Positions 14,593 to 20,736 of a DNA stretch of 20,736 nt are shown in pieces; the first letter of the stretch is position 1; every line of letters starts with the position of its first letter. The DNA is from JBDHRG01 sp039807445 (GTDB taxonomy: Bacteria; Pseudomonadota; Gammaproteobacteria; Competibacterales; Competibacteraceae), in the NCBI GenBank assembly GCA_039807445.1, contig JBDHRG010000052.1, forward strand, positions 1-20,736. The letters run 5' to 3'. The notes under the pieces were generated by a model. That model saw only the letters and a list, made by a program, of their open reading frames with translations. It was not told the DNA's origin and ran no database searches. Made by a program: the position numbers and the translations under genes.

Positions 14593-14985
14593 CTACTTCG
14601 GCTCCGCCTTGGCGTTGTAGCGCCTGCCCCACTCGGCGAGGATCGCCTCGCGGTTGCGCGCCGCCCAGTCGAAGTCGTTCTTGACCAGCCGCGACTCGAA
14701 GTCGGCCGGGATGCTGTCGAGCTTTTGCGCTACGCCCGGCATCGCCACCACCGCCCAGTTCCTGGCGTACAGCTCGTTGGCCTGACGGCTCGCCGCCCAG
14801 TCGGCGAGTTTTTGCGCCGCCGCGGCCTTGGCCGTGGTCTTCATGATCGCCGTGGCTTCGAGGCCCCAGCCCAGCCCTTCCTTCGGGAACACGATCTCGA
14901 TCGGCGCGCCCTGCGCCTTGACCTGGTGCGCGCGGTACTCGAACGAGCGAAGCCGAGCGCTGCACGCCGCCGGCTCGAGCTCCAT
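14593..14985 (-). pseudogene. C-terminal remnant of a 2-aminoethylphosphonate ABC transporter substrate-binding protein (PhnS-like)
   Basis: From about 14946 to the stop the frame encodes the C-terminal ~117 residues of a periplasmic iron/phosphonate-type binding protein: EYRAHQVKAQGAPIEIVFPK, GWGLEATAIMKTT, KLADWAASRQANELYA, VVAMPGVAQ and RLVKNDFDWAARNRE, ending NAKAEPK. The signal peptide and the N-terminal two thirds are absent, so it cannot bind ligand as a normal receptor. No stop or frameshift interrupts the surviving part. The short ATG-started frame (130 codons from 14985) still has GGAG 6 nt upstream, so a fragment might be translated from the divergent promoter. The gene points away from phnA, as expected for an uptake operon divergent from the degradation genes. 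Confidence 0.8.
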
Positions 14986-15002
14986 CCAATACTCCAGACT
15001 AA

Positions 15003-15032
15003 AGATTGTCAATGTAATATTGTTGACAATCT
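15003..15032. promoter_or_regulatory. Palindromic operator with outward-facing -35 boxes between phnS relic and phnA
   Basis: AGATTGTCAA (15003-15012) and TTGACAATCT (15023-15032) are perfect 10-bp inverted arms around an AT-rich 10-bp centre, in a sharply AT-rich island. Each arm supplies a consensus TTGACA reading outward: plus strand 15023-15028 toward phnA, minus strand 15012-15007 toward the phnS relic. The right side also holds ATTGTTGACAAT (15019-15030), itself an inverted repeat of the type bound by FCD-group GntR regulators. The plus-strand -10 at 15046-15051 (TTTGAC) is poor. The 5' leader to phnA also contains a perfect palindrome, GAGGCGCGCGCGCCTC (15103-15118). Confidence 0.65.
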
Positions 15033-15151
15033 ACATAATCCTGTGTTTGACTCTGGTCCAAGGCAGCGGCGCCCCACCCCGCGCCGAGCATGCAGACCCG
15101 AAGAGGCGCGCGCGCCTCGACCCTGAGCGAACCCCAGAGGAGAAATCCGAG

Positions 15152-16381
15152 ATGACCGAAATCACCGTCAACGGCCGTCGCTACACCCTGCCCTCGCGCC
15201 CCGTCGTCGTCGTCTGCGTCGACGGCTGCGAATCGGACTACATCACCCAGGCGATCGAAGCCGGAGCGATGCCGTTCATGAAGTCGATGTTCGCCCGCGG
15301 CGGCGCCTGCCTGTCGGGCGACTGCGTGGTGCCGAGCTTCACCAACCCCAACAACCTGTCGATCGTCACCGGCGCTCCGCCGGCGGTGCACGGCATCTGC
15401 GGCAACTACCTCTACGAGCCCGAGACCGGCGAAGAGGTGATGATGAACGACCCGCGCTTCCTGCGCGCACCGACGCTGCTCGCTGCGCTGGCCGACGCCG
15501 GGGCCAGGGTCGCGGTGGTCACCGCCAAGGACAAGCTGCGCGGCCTGCTCGGCCACGGCATGAAGCAAGGCATCTGCTTCTCGGCCGAGAAGGCCGACCA
15601 GGTGACGCTGGCCGACAACGGCATCGAGCACGTGCTCGAACTGGTCGGCAAGCCGGTGCCTTCGGTCTACAGCGCCGAGCTGTCGGAGTTCGTCTTCGCC
15701 GCCGGCGTCAGGCTGCTCGAGACGCAGCGTCCCGACGTGATGTACCTGTCGACCACCGACTACATCCAGCACAAGCACGCCCCGGGCACCCCGGTGGCCA
15801 ACGACTTCTACCGGATGATGGATTCGTATCTGGCGCAGCTCGACGCGCTCGGCGCGGTGATCGGCATCACCGCCGACCACGGCATGAATTCCAAGCACGA
15901 CCCTGCCGGCCAGCCGCAGGTGATCTACCTGCAGGACCTGCTCGATGCGTGGCTGGGCGCGGGGGCGGCGCGCGTGATCCTGCCGATCACCGATCCCTAC
16001 GTCGTCCACCACGGCGCGCTCGGCTCGTACGCGACCGTGTACCTGCCGGCTGGCGTGAGGCCGAACGACATCGGCCGCCAGCTGGCCGGGCTGAGCGGCA
16101 TCGAGCAGGTGCTGTCGCGCGAACAGGCCGCAGCGCGCTTCGAGCTGCCGGCCGACCGCATCGGCGACCTGGTGGTGGTGTCGCTGCGCCAGTACGCGCT
16201 CGGCACCAGCGCCGCGAAGCACGACCTGTCCGGGCTGACCGTGCCGCTGCGCAGCCACGGCGGCCTGTCGGAGCAGAAGGTTCCGGTACTGCTGAACCGC
16301 CCGCTGGCCAGGCGCTTGCCGGACGGCCACCGCGTGCGCAACTTCGACATCTTCGACCTGGCGCTGAACTACGCCGCCTGA
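15152..16381 (+). CDS. phnA: Phosphonoacetate hydrolase
   Basis: The 409-residue protein is an alkaline-phosphatase-superfamily enzyme of the length usual for PhnA. Metal and nucleophile sites are visible: D24 in VVVVCVDGCESDYI; T64 in PSFTNPNN, the expected nucleophile; the TTDYIQHKHAPG motif; ITADHGMNSKHD; and a late histidine in PLRSHGGLSEQKVP. It cleaves the C-P bond of phosphonoacetate to acetate and phosphate with two Zn2+ ions in the cytoplasm. The start at 15152 has AGAGGAG about 9 nt upstream; the frame is open farther back into the operator but without family sequence. phnY follows after 28 bp, forming an operon behind the 15003-15032 operator. The same fold includes phosphodiesterases, but the pairing with phnY supports PhnA. 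Confidence 0.93.
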   Translation: MTEITVNGRRYTLPSRPVVVVCVDGCESDYITQAIEAGAMPFMKSMFARGGACLSGDCVVPSFTNPNNLSIVTGAPPAVHGICGNYLYEPETGEEVMMNDPRFLRAPTLLAALADAGARVAVVTAKDKLRGLLGHGMKQGICFSAEKADQVTLADNGIEHVLELVGKPVPSVYSAELSEFVFAAGVRLLETQRPDVMYLSTTDYIQHKHAPGTPVANDFYRMMDSYLAQLDALGAVIGITADHGMNSKHDPAGQPQVIYLQDLLDAWLGAGAARVILPITDPYVVHHGALGSYATVYLPAGVRPNDIGRQLAGLSGIEQVLSREQAAARFELPADRIGDLVVVSLRQYALGTSAAKHDLSGLTVPLRSHGGLSEQKVPVLLNRPLARRLPDGHRVRNFDIFDLALNYAA

Positions 16382-16409
16382 GCCGCCCCGTTCGAGCAAG
16401 GAGATCCCG

Positions 16410-17843
16410 ATGAACGACATCCGCCACGAAACGCTGCGCATCGCCGGCGAACGCATCGACAACCCGCGCCGCATCGAGGTCCGCTACCCCTGGGACGGCC
16501 GCCTGGTCGGCACCGTGCCCAAGGCGACCGTCAACGACGTGCGCCACGCCTTCGAGGTCGCCCGCGCCTACAAGCCGAAGCTGACGCGCTTCGAGCGCTC
16601 GCAGATCCTGCACAAGGCCGCGGCGCTGCTGCGCGAACGCGCCGACGAGCTGTCGACGCTGATCACGCTCGAGTCCGGGCTGTGCAAGAAGGATTCGAGC
16701 TACGAGATCGGCCGCGTCTGCGACGTGTTCGTCTTCGCCGGCAACCAGGCGCTGGTCGACGACGGTCAGGCGTTCTCGTGCGACCTGACGCCGCACGGCA
16801 AGAAGCGCCGCGTGTTCACGCAGCGCGAGCCGCTGCTCGGCGTGATCAGCGCGATCACGCCGTTCAACCACCCGATGAACCAGGTCGCGCACAAGGTGGC
16901 GCCCTCGATCGCGACCAACAACCGCATGGTGCTGAAGCCTTCGGAAAAGGTGCCGCTGTCGGCCTACGCGCTGGCCGACGTGCTGTACGAAGCCGGGCTT
17001 CCGCCCGAGATGTTCCAGGTGATCACCGGCGACCCGGCCGAGATCGCCGACGAGATGCTGACCAACCCGCACGTCGACCTGATCACCTTCACCGGCGGGG
17101 TCGCGATCGGCAAGCACATCGCCGAGACCATGGGTTACCGCCGCGCGGTGCTCGAGCTCGGCGGCAACGACCCGCTGATCGTCATGGAAGACGCCGACCT
17201 CGAGCGCGCGACCGACCTCGCCGTCGCCGGCTCGTACAAGAACTCGGGCCAGCGCTGCACCGCGGTCAAACGCATGCTGGTGCAGGATTCGATCGCCGAC
17301 CGCTTCGTCGAGCGGCTGCTCGACAAGACTCGGGCACTGAAGCTCGGCGATCCGATGGACCCGGCCACCGACATGGGCACGGTGATCGACGCCAGGGCCG
17401 CCGAGTATTTCGAGCGCGTGGTCGATGATGCCGTCGCGCGCGGTGCGAAGCTGCTGCACGGCAATAGCCGCGACGGCGCGCGCTACGTGCCGGCGGTGCT
17501 CGACCACGTGCCCTACGACGCCACGGTGGTGCGCGAGGAGACCTTCGGCCCGGTGTCGCCGGTGATCCGCTTCAAGGACATCGACGAGGCGATCCGCATC
17601 TCCAACTCGACCGCCTTCGGCCTGTCCTCGGGCGTGTGCACCGACCGCCTCGAGTGGATCTCGCGCTTCGTCCACGAGCTCGCGGTCGGCACCGTCAACG
17701 TCTGGGAAGTGCCCGGCTACCGCATCGAGCTGACGCCCTTCGGCGGCATCAAGGATTCGGGCCTGGGCTACAAGGAAGGCGTGCTCGAGGCGATGAAGAG
17801 CTTCACCAACCTGAAGACCTTCTCGCTGCCCTGGGGCATCTAG
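16410..17843 (+). CDS. phnY: Phosphonoacetaldehyde dehydrogenase
   Basis: The 477-residue protein is an aldehyde dehydrogenase with N153 (TPFNHP), the NAD-binding TFTGGVAIGK segment (226-235), E249 in LELGGNDP and the catalytic C283 in NSGQRCTAVKR, followed by EETFGPVSPV and PFGGIKDSGLGYKEG. It matches the PhnY type in carrying the ITPFNHPMNQVAHKVAPSIA segment and in its position directly after phnA. It oxidises phosphonoacetaldehyde to phosphonoacetate with NAD+, feeding PhnA. AAGGAG precedes the ATG at 16410 with normal spacing. Substrate assignment rests on the context as well as sequence, because related ALDHs such as methylmalonate-semialdehyde or glyceraldehyde-3-phosphate forms share these motifs. 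An intrinsic terminator closes the operon. Confidence 0.92.
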   Translation: MNDIRHETLRIAGERIDNPRRIEVRYPWDGRLVGTVPKATVNDVRHAFEVARAYKPKLTRFERSQILHKAAALLRERADELSTLITLESGLCKKDSSYEIGRVCDVFVFAGNQALVDDGQAFSCDLTPHGKKRRVFTQREPLLGVISAITPFNHPMNQVAHKVAPSIATNNRMVLKPSEKVPLSAYALADVLYEAGLPPEMFQVITGDPAEIADEMLTNPHVDLITFTGGVAIGKHIAETMGYRRAVLELGGNDPLIVMEDADLERATDLAVAGSYKNSGQRCTAVKRMLVQDSIADRFVERLLDKTRALKLGDPMDPATDMGTVIDARAAEYFERVVDDAVARGAKLLHGNSRDGARYVPAVLDHVPYDATVVREETFGPVSPVIRFKDIDEAIRISNSTAFGLSSGVCTDRLEWISRFVHELAVGTVNVWEVPGYRIELTPFGGIKDSGLGYKEGVLEAMKSFTNLKTFSLPWGI

Positions 17844-17881
17844 CGCTTCTCCGTCGAGACCCCGTGTCTCGTACGCCGCCT

Positions 17882-17910
17882 GGCCCGGATCCCGCGTCCG
17901 GGCCTTTTCT
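17882..17910 (+). terminator. Intrinsic terminator after phnY
   Basis: GGCCCGGA (17882-17889), loop TCCCGCG, TCCGGGCC (17897-17904), then TTTTCT is a textbook Rho-independent terminator, 39 bp after the phnY stop. A smaller hairpin (CGAGAC 17855-17860 / GTCTCG 17866-17871) lies between. No promoter was recognised in 17911-18063 ahead of the MFS gene. Confidence 0.85.
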
Positions 17911-18063
17911 GGATACCGAGAAAACCGCCCCGCCCGAAACCGTCATCCGCGATCGGCCCGCAGAGGCCGGCGCCGCACCACGCGAACTCGACGAGAGAAC
18001 CACGACCCGGCGGCGAGCACCGACCGGGCACGCGCAGCACAACCACGAACAGAGGAAGACCCG

Positions 18064-19419
18064 ATGCTCTCCCAGCTCATGTCTCGCCACGGGCACGGCA
18101 AGGATGCGCGCTACGAACGCTGGCGCTGGCAGATCTTCGCCATTACCTGGCTCGCCTACGCGGCGTTCTACTTCACCCGCAAGGCGTTCTCGGTCGCCAA
18201 GCTCGGCATCGCCGAAGACCCCGACTTCCACCTCGACAAGGCGGCGATGGCCAACCTCGACGCCATCTACCTGAGCGCCTATGCCATCGGCCAGTTCGCC
18301 TGGGGCATGCTCGCCGACCGCCTCGGCACGCGCGTGGTCGTGCTCGGCGGCCTGGTGATGTCGGCGCTCGCCGCGGTGGTGATGGGCAGCTTCGCGACGC
18401 TGCCGATCTTCGCCACCTGCATGGCGGTGCAGGGGCTGGCGCAGTCGACCGGCTGGTCGGGGCTGTGCAAGAACGTCGGCAACTTCTTCTCGACCCGCGA
18501 GCGCGGCCGCGTGCTCGGCTTGTGGAGCACCTGCTACGCTTTCGGCGGCCTGGCCGCCTCGTCCGTCATTGGCTGGTGGACGTACCAGGTGTTCGCCGAC
18601 TGGCACATGGCCTTCTACGCCGGCGCCGCGGTGGTCGGCGCCGTCGCGCTGCTGTTCCTGCTGTTGCAGCGCGACAAGCCCGAAGACGTGGGCTTGCCGA
18701 GCATCGAGCGCTACCACGGCGAAGCCGAGGCGGCGGCCGAGGCGACGGCCACCGACGAGCGCGAAGGCTCGTGGAAAGCGATCGGCGAGGTGCTGCGCAA
18801 CCGCGCGGTGCTGACGCTGGGGCTGGCCTACTTTCTGCTGAAGCCAGCGCGCTACGCGATCCTGCTGTGGGGCCCGACCATCGTCCTCGAGCGTCTGCCC
18901 GAGGTCGGCAAGGTCGGCGCCGCGGTGATCCCGACCGCCTTCGAGCTCGCCGGGCTGCTCGGCCCGATCCTGATCGGGCTGGCCTCCGACAAGCTGTTCG
19001 GCGCGCGGCGCATGCCCGCCTGCGTGCTGAGCCTGGCGGCGCTGACGGTGGTGCTGGCGCTGTTCGCGCCGCTGACCTCGACCGGCAACGTCGGGCTGAT
19101 GGTCGGCGTGCTGTTCCTGATCGGCCTGACGCTGTACGGCCCCGACTCGATGATCTCCGGCGCCGCAGCGATCGACTTCGGCACCCGCAAGGGCGCCGGC
19201 ACCGCCGCGGGCTTCGTCAACGGCTGTGGCTCGGTCGGCGCGATCCTCGGCGGGCTGCTGCCGGGCTACTTCGGCACCGAGATCATCTTCCACGGCTTCA
19301 CCGTCGCCGCGCTGCTCGCCGCGCTGCTGCTGCTGCCGTACTGGAACCGCCGGGCGACGGGCGCCGAAGACACCCCGCCAGCGGCCACCGTCCGGTCGGC
19401 GACCACCGCGGTCCGCTGA
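18064..19419 (+). CDS. MFS transporter of the organophosphate:phosphate antiporter (GlpT/UhpT) family
   Basis: The 451-residue protein has about 12 hydrophobic segments split by a hydrophilic central loop (about 205-240, EAEAAAEATATDEREGS). Family-like features are AAFYFTRKAFSVAK in the first segment (the YxxRK substrate-phosphate-binding region of GlpT/UhpT), GMLADRLGTR in loop 2-3 and KNVGNFFSTRERGRVLGLW in loop 4-5. OPA carriers exchange phosphorylated organic anions for phosphate at the inner membrane. Next to phnA-phnY, and with the ABC importer broken, it is a good candidate for uptake of phosphonoacetate or a related phosphonate; that is inference. GAGGA lies 9 nt before the ATG at 18064. 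The upstream terminator implies a promoter of its own or readthrough. Confidence 0.88.
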   Translation: MLSQLMSRHGHGKDARYERWRWQIFAITWLAYAAFYFTRKAFSVAKLGIAEDPDFHLDKAAMANLDAIYLSAYAIGQFAWGMLADRLGTRVVVLGGLVMSALAAVVMGSFATLPIFATCMAVQGLAQSTGWSGLCKNVGNFFSTRERGRVLGLWSTCYAFGGLAASSVIGWWTYQVFADWHMAFYAGAAVVGAVALLFLLLQRDKPEDVGLPSIERYHGEAEAAAEATATDEREGSWKAIGEVLRNRAVLTLGLAYFLLKPARYAILLWGPTIVLERLPEVGKVGAAVIPTAFELAGLLGPILIGLASDKLFGARRMPACVLSLAALTVVLALFAPLTSTGNVGLMVGVLFLIGLTLYGPDSMISGAAAIDFGTRKGAGTAAGFVNGCGSVGAILGGLLPGYFGTEIIFHGFTVAALLAALLLLPYWNRRATGAEDTPPAATVRSATTAVR

Positions 19420-19431
19420 AAGCCGCGCCCT

Positions 19432-19452
19432 CCCCCCTCGATGCAGGGGGGG
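19432..19452. terminator. C-run/G-run hairpin between convergent genes
   Basis: CCCCCC (19432-19437), loop TCGATGCA, GGGGGG (19446-19451, one more G follows). It lies 13 bp past the MFS stop and between convergent genes. There is no T-run; a second C-run follows at about 19476-19482. Termination is a guess. Confidence 0.35.
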
Positions 19453-19520
19453 AAGCAGAGCGGCGCGCGGGCCGCTCCCCCCCGGCCGCGGGCGGAGGGT
19501 CCGATCGGCCAGCCCGCCGC

Positions 19521-20447
19521 TCACGCCCGACCGAGCGCCTCCCGCCAGGCTTGCAACTGCGCGAGCGTCGCGCCGACACCGCCGCAGGCGATCACCAGGA
19601 TCGTCGCATGCTCGCGCAGCGTCGGCGCCTGCCCGTAGACGGCCGCGAGCGCGGCGCCGCAGGCCGGCTCGACCAGCACGCGGTGGTCGTCGAGGAAGGC
19701 GAGGCAGGCGGCGACGGCCGCGCGGTCGGGCAGCACCAGGCTCTCGATCGGGTGGCGTCGCGCCCACTCGACGGCGCGCTCGCACACCGCGCGCGCGCCG
19801 AGCGAGGTCGCGATGCTGGCGATGCCCGGCAGCTCGACCGGGTGCCCGGCTTGCAGCGCGCGGGCGAAGGACTCGGCGCCCTCGGTCTCGACCGCGAGCA
19901 CCGGCACACCGTGCCAGCCCGCGCGCTGCAGCCCCTCGACCACGCCGCACAGCAGCCCGCCACCGCCGACCGACAGCACCACCGCATCGGGGACCAGCCC
20001 GGCACGCGCGACCTCGTCGATCATCGAGGCATGCCCCTGCCACAGCAGCGGATCGTCGAAGGGGTGCAGAAAGGCATCGTCGGGGCCGAGCAGCGACAAG
20101 GCGTGGGCGTTCGCCTCGCTCCAGGAGCCGCCGTGGACGATCACCTCGGCGTCCTCGAGGCGGATCAGCGCCCTGGCGCGCTCCGAAGTCGTCTCGGGCA
20201 CCACCACCGTCACCGGTACCCCCAACCGCCGCCCGGCGTAGGCCACGGCCAGCCCGGCGTTGCCGCCCGAGGACGAGACGAAGCGCCTCGCGCCGCGTCG
20301 CCGGCGCTCTTCGCAGGCGAAGCCGATGCCGCGGATCTTGAACGAGCCGGCCGGCTGCACCGCCTCCAGCTTCAGCCACACCGCGCGGCCGCTCAGGCGG
20401 CTCAGCGGGCGCGATTCGATCAGCGGGGTCTCGATATGCAGCATCAT
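19521..20447 (-). CDS. L-serine/L-threonine dehydratase (PLP fold type II, animal SDS-like)
   Basis: The 308-residue protein starts MMLHIETPLIESRPLSRL. It has the PLP lysine K37 in PAGSFKIRG, the substrate loop SSSGGNAGLAVAYAGRRLG (58-76), the phosphate-binding VGGGGLLCGV, and a late VEPACGAALAAVY plus ACGGVGATLAQL. These details follow mammalian serine dehydratase (SDS) more than bacterial IlvA: no C-terminal ACT regulatory domain, and the same GVVEGLQRAGW and AVETEGAESF phrases. It would deaminate serine to pyruvate or threonine to 2-oxobutyrate in the cytoplasm. Start 20447 is chosen because the upstream extension to 20549 is unlike the family; no good ribosome-binding site is visible and the next codon is also ATG. 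It converges with the MFS gene; a role in phosphonate use is not evident. Confidence 0.9.
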   Translation of the reverse strand: MMLHIETPLIESRPLSRLSGRAVWLKLEAVQPAGSFKIRGIGFACEERRRRGARRFVSSSGGNAGLAVAYAGRRLGVPVTVVVPETTSERARALIRLEDAEVIVHGGSWSEANAHALSLLGPDDAFLHPFDDPLLWQGHASMIDEVARAGLVPDAVVLSVGGGGLLCGVVEGLQRAGWHGVPVLAVETEGAESFARALQAGHPVELPGIASIATSLGARAVCERAVEWARRHPIESLVLPDRAAVAACLAFLDDHRVLVEPACGAALAAVYGQAPTLREHATILVIACGGVGATLAQLQAWREALGRA

Positions 20448-20508
20448 GGTCGTCCAGGGTCGCCGCCGCGCGCGGGTTCGCCCTCTTTGGTTCGGATCAG
20501 GGGCCGCG

Positions 20509-20530
20509 AGCGGCGGCGCGCAGCGCCGCT
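20509..20530 (-). terminator. Hairpin between the DUF6494-like and dehydratase genes
   Basis: AGCGGCG (20509-20515) pairs with CGCCGCT (20524-20530) across an 8-nt loop, about 50 bp downstream of the DUF6494-like stop on the minus strand. No T-run follows, so it is a weak candidate. Otherwise 20448-20578 shows no clear promoter. Confidence 0.25.
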
Positions 20531-20578
20531 GTGAAGCGGACCCCAGCATCGCGCGGCAGGAAGCGGAAATGCAAACCC

Positions 20579-20736
20579 CTATTGCAGCTTGATGTCACCA
20601 TCGAACCTGACGCTGAGCTTCAGCTCGGCGATTTCCAGAGTCACCGAAGCTGGAAATGTCTCGGTGCCAGCAATGACGCCATCGGCAATCGCCTTGGCCA
20701 CCGCCTGCTCGATTTCCCGCTGCGAGCTGACGCCGA
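20579..20736 (-). CDS. Small DUF6494-like protein (5' end outside window)
   Basis: The minus-strand frame is open from the right edge to a TAG at 20579-20581 and encodes 51 C-terminal residues, beginning GVSSQREIEQAVAKAIADG and ending VRFDGDIKLQ. The pattern (SQREIEQAV, ADGxxxGTETFPASVTLEI, FDGDI.L) is what I recall of the small proteobacterial DUF6494 family of about 60-70 residues, so only the first 10-20 residues are missing. Its function is unknown. Its base composition is less extreme than the neighbours. Family naming is from memory and should be checked against a profile. Confidence 0.6.
   Translation of the reverse strand, partial: GVSSQREIEQAVAKAIADGVIAGTETFPASVTLEIAELKLSVRFDGDIKLQ

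Noticed and set aside
14132..14989. 285-residue minus-strand frame as one intact gene
   Set aside because: Its first 138 codons are an out-of-frame reading of the PhnS-like fragment and its end overlaps the aminopeptidase gene; only the middle 71 codons resemble a permease.
17844..18063. Second promoter or small RNA between phnY and the MFS gene
   Set aside because: Apart from the terminator and a short hairpin, no -35/-10 pair or conserved structure could be supported.
1..20736. tRNA, rRNA, IS element or prophage genes
   Set aside because: No tRNA cloverleaf, rRNA segment, transposase, integrase or phage structural protein was recognised on either strand.

Overview
The window is very GC-rich, with strong G/C at third codon positions, so nearly every real gene has long shadow frames. 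The gene set is that of an aerobic or facultative Gram-negative proteobacterium. A PEP-CTERM-tagged secreted enzyme behind a sigma-54-type promoter, an adjacent thiD-thiE pair, TtcA, and -10 boxes of TAGAAT/TACAAT type placed shortly before start codons all suggest a betaproteobacterium, possibly Rhodocyclales. That placement is inference from gene content, not a database result.

Layout. Positions 1-1203 (minus) carry a VAO/4-cresol-dehydrogenase-type FAD oxidoreductase running off the left edge and a rubredoxin. At 1392-2822 (plus) a sigma-54-like promoter precedes an exported vanadium-haloperoxidase-family protein with a PEP-CTERM tail. A lower-GC phosphoribosyltransferase gene (3022-3846, minus) diverges from a plus-strand run of thiD, thiE, an alpha-methylacyl-CoA racemase and a soluble hybrid histidine kinase with its own HPt domain (4021-9546). 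Converging on it is ttcA (9605-10525, minus), divergent from rtcB (10719-11915). Between rtcB and a long Xaa-Pro aminopeptidase gene (12292-14250) lies a three-copy array of a 79-bp double-hairpin repeat.

The right third is a phosphonate locus. Minus-strand relics of a 2-aminoethylphosphonate ABC transporter (fragments resembling phnV and phnS) abut an AT-rich palindromic operator/promoter. This drives plus-strand phosphonoacetate hydrolase (phnA) and phosphonoacetaldehyde dehydrogenase (phnY), closed by a clear intrinsic terminator. An organophosphate-antiporter-type MFS carrier follows. Together these could import and degrade a C2 phosphonate: phosphonoacetaldehyde to phosphonoacetate (PhnY), then to acetate plus phosphate (PhnA). 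The AEP transaminase is not in the window and the ABC importer is broken, so the MFS protein may be the working importer (inference). The window ends with a serine/threonine dehydratase gene and the 3' end of a small DUF6494-like gene, both minus.

Most worth a second look: the 79-bp hairpin array, whose first and last units differ by compensatory base pairs and whose middle unit is a chimera; the palindrome with an outward-facing -35 box on each strand; the sigma-54 promoter on the PEP-CTERM haloperoxidase; short GTGA-containing heptamer tracts overlapping stop codons; and the transporter relic. No rRNA, tRNA, CRISPR array, insertion sequence or prophage was seen.
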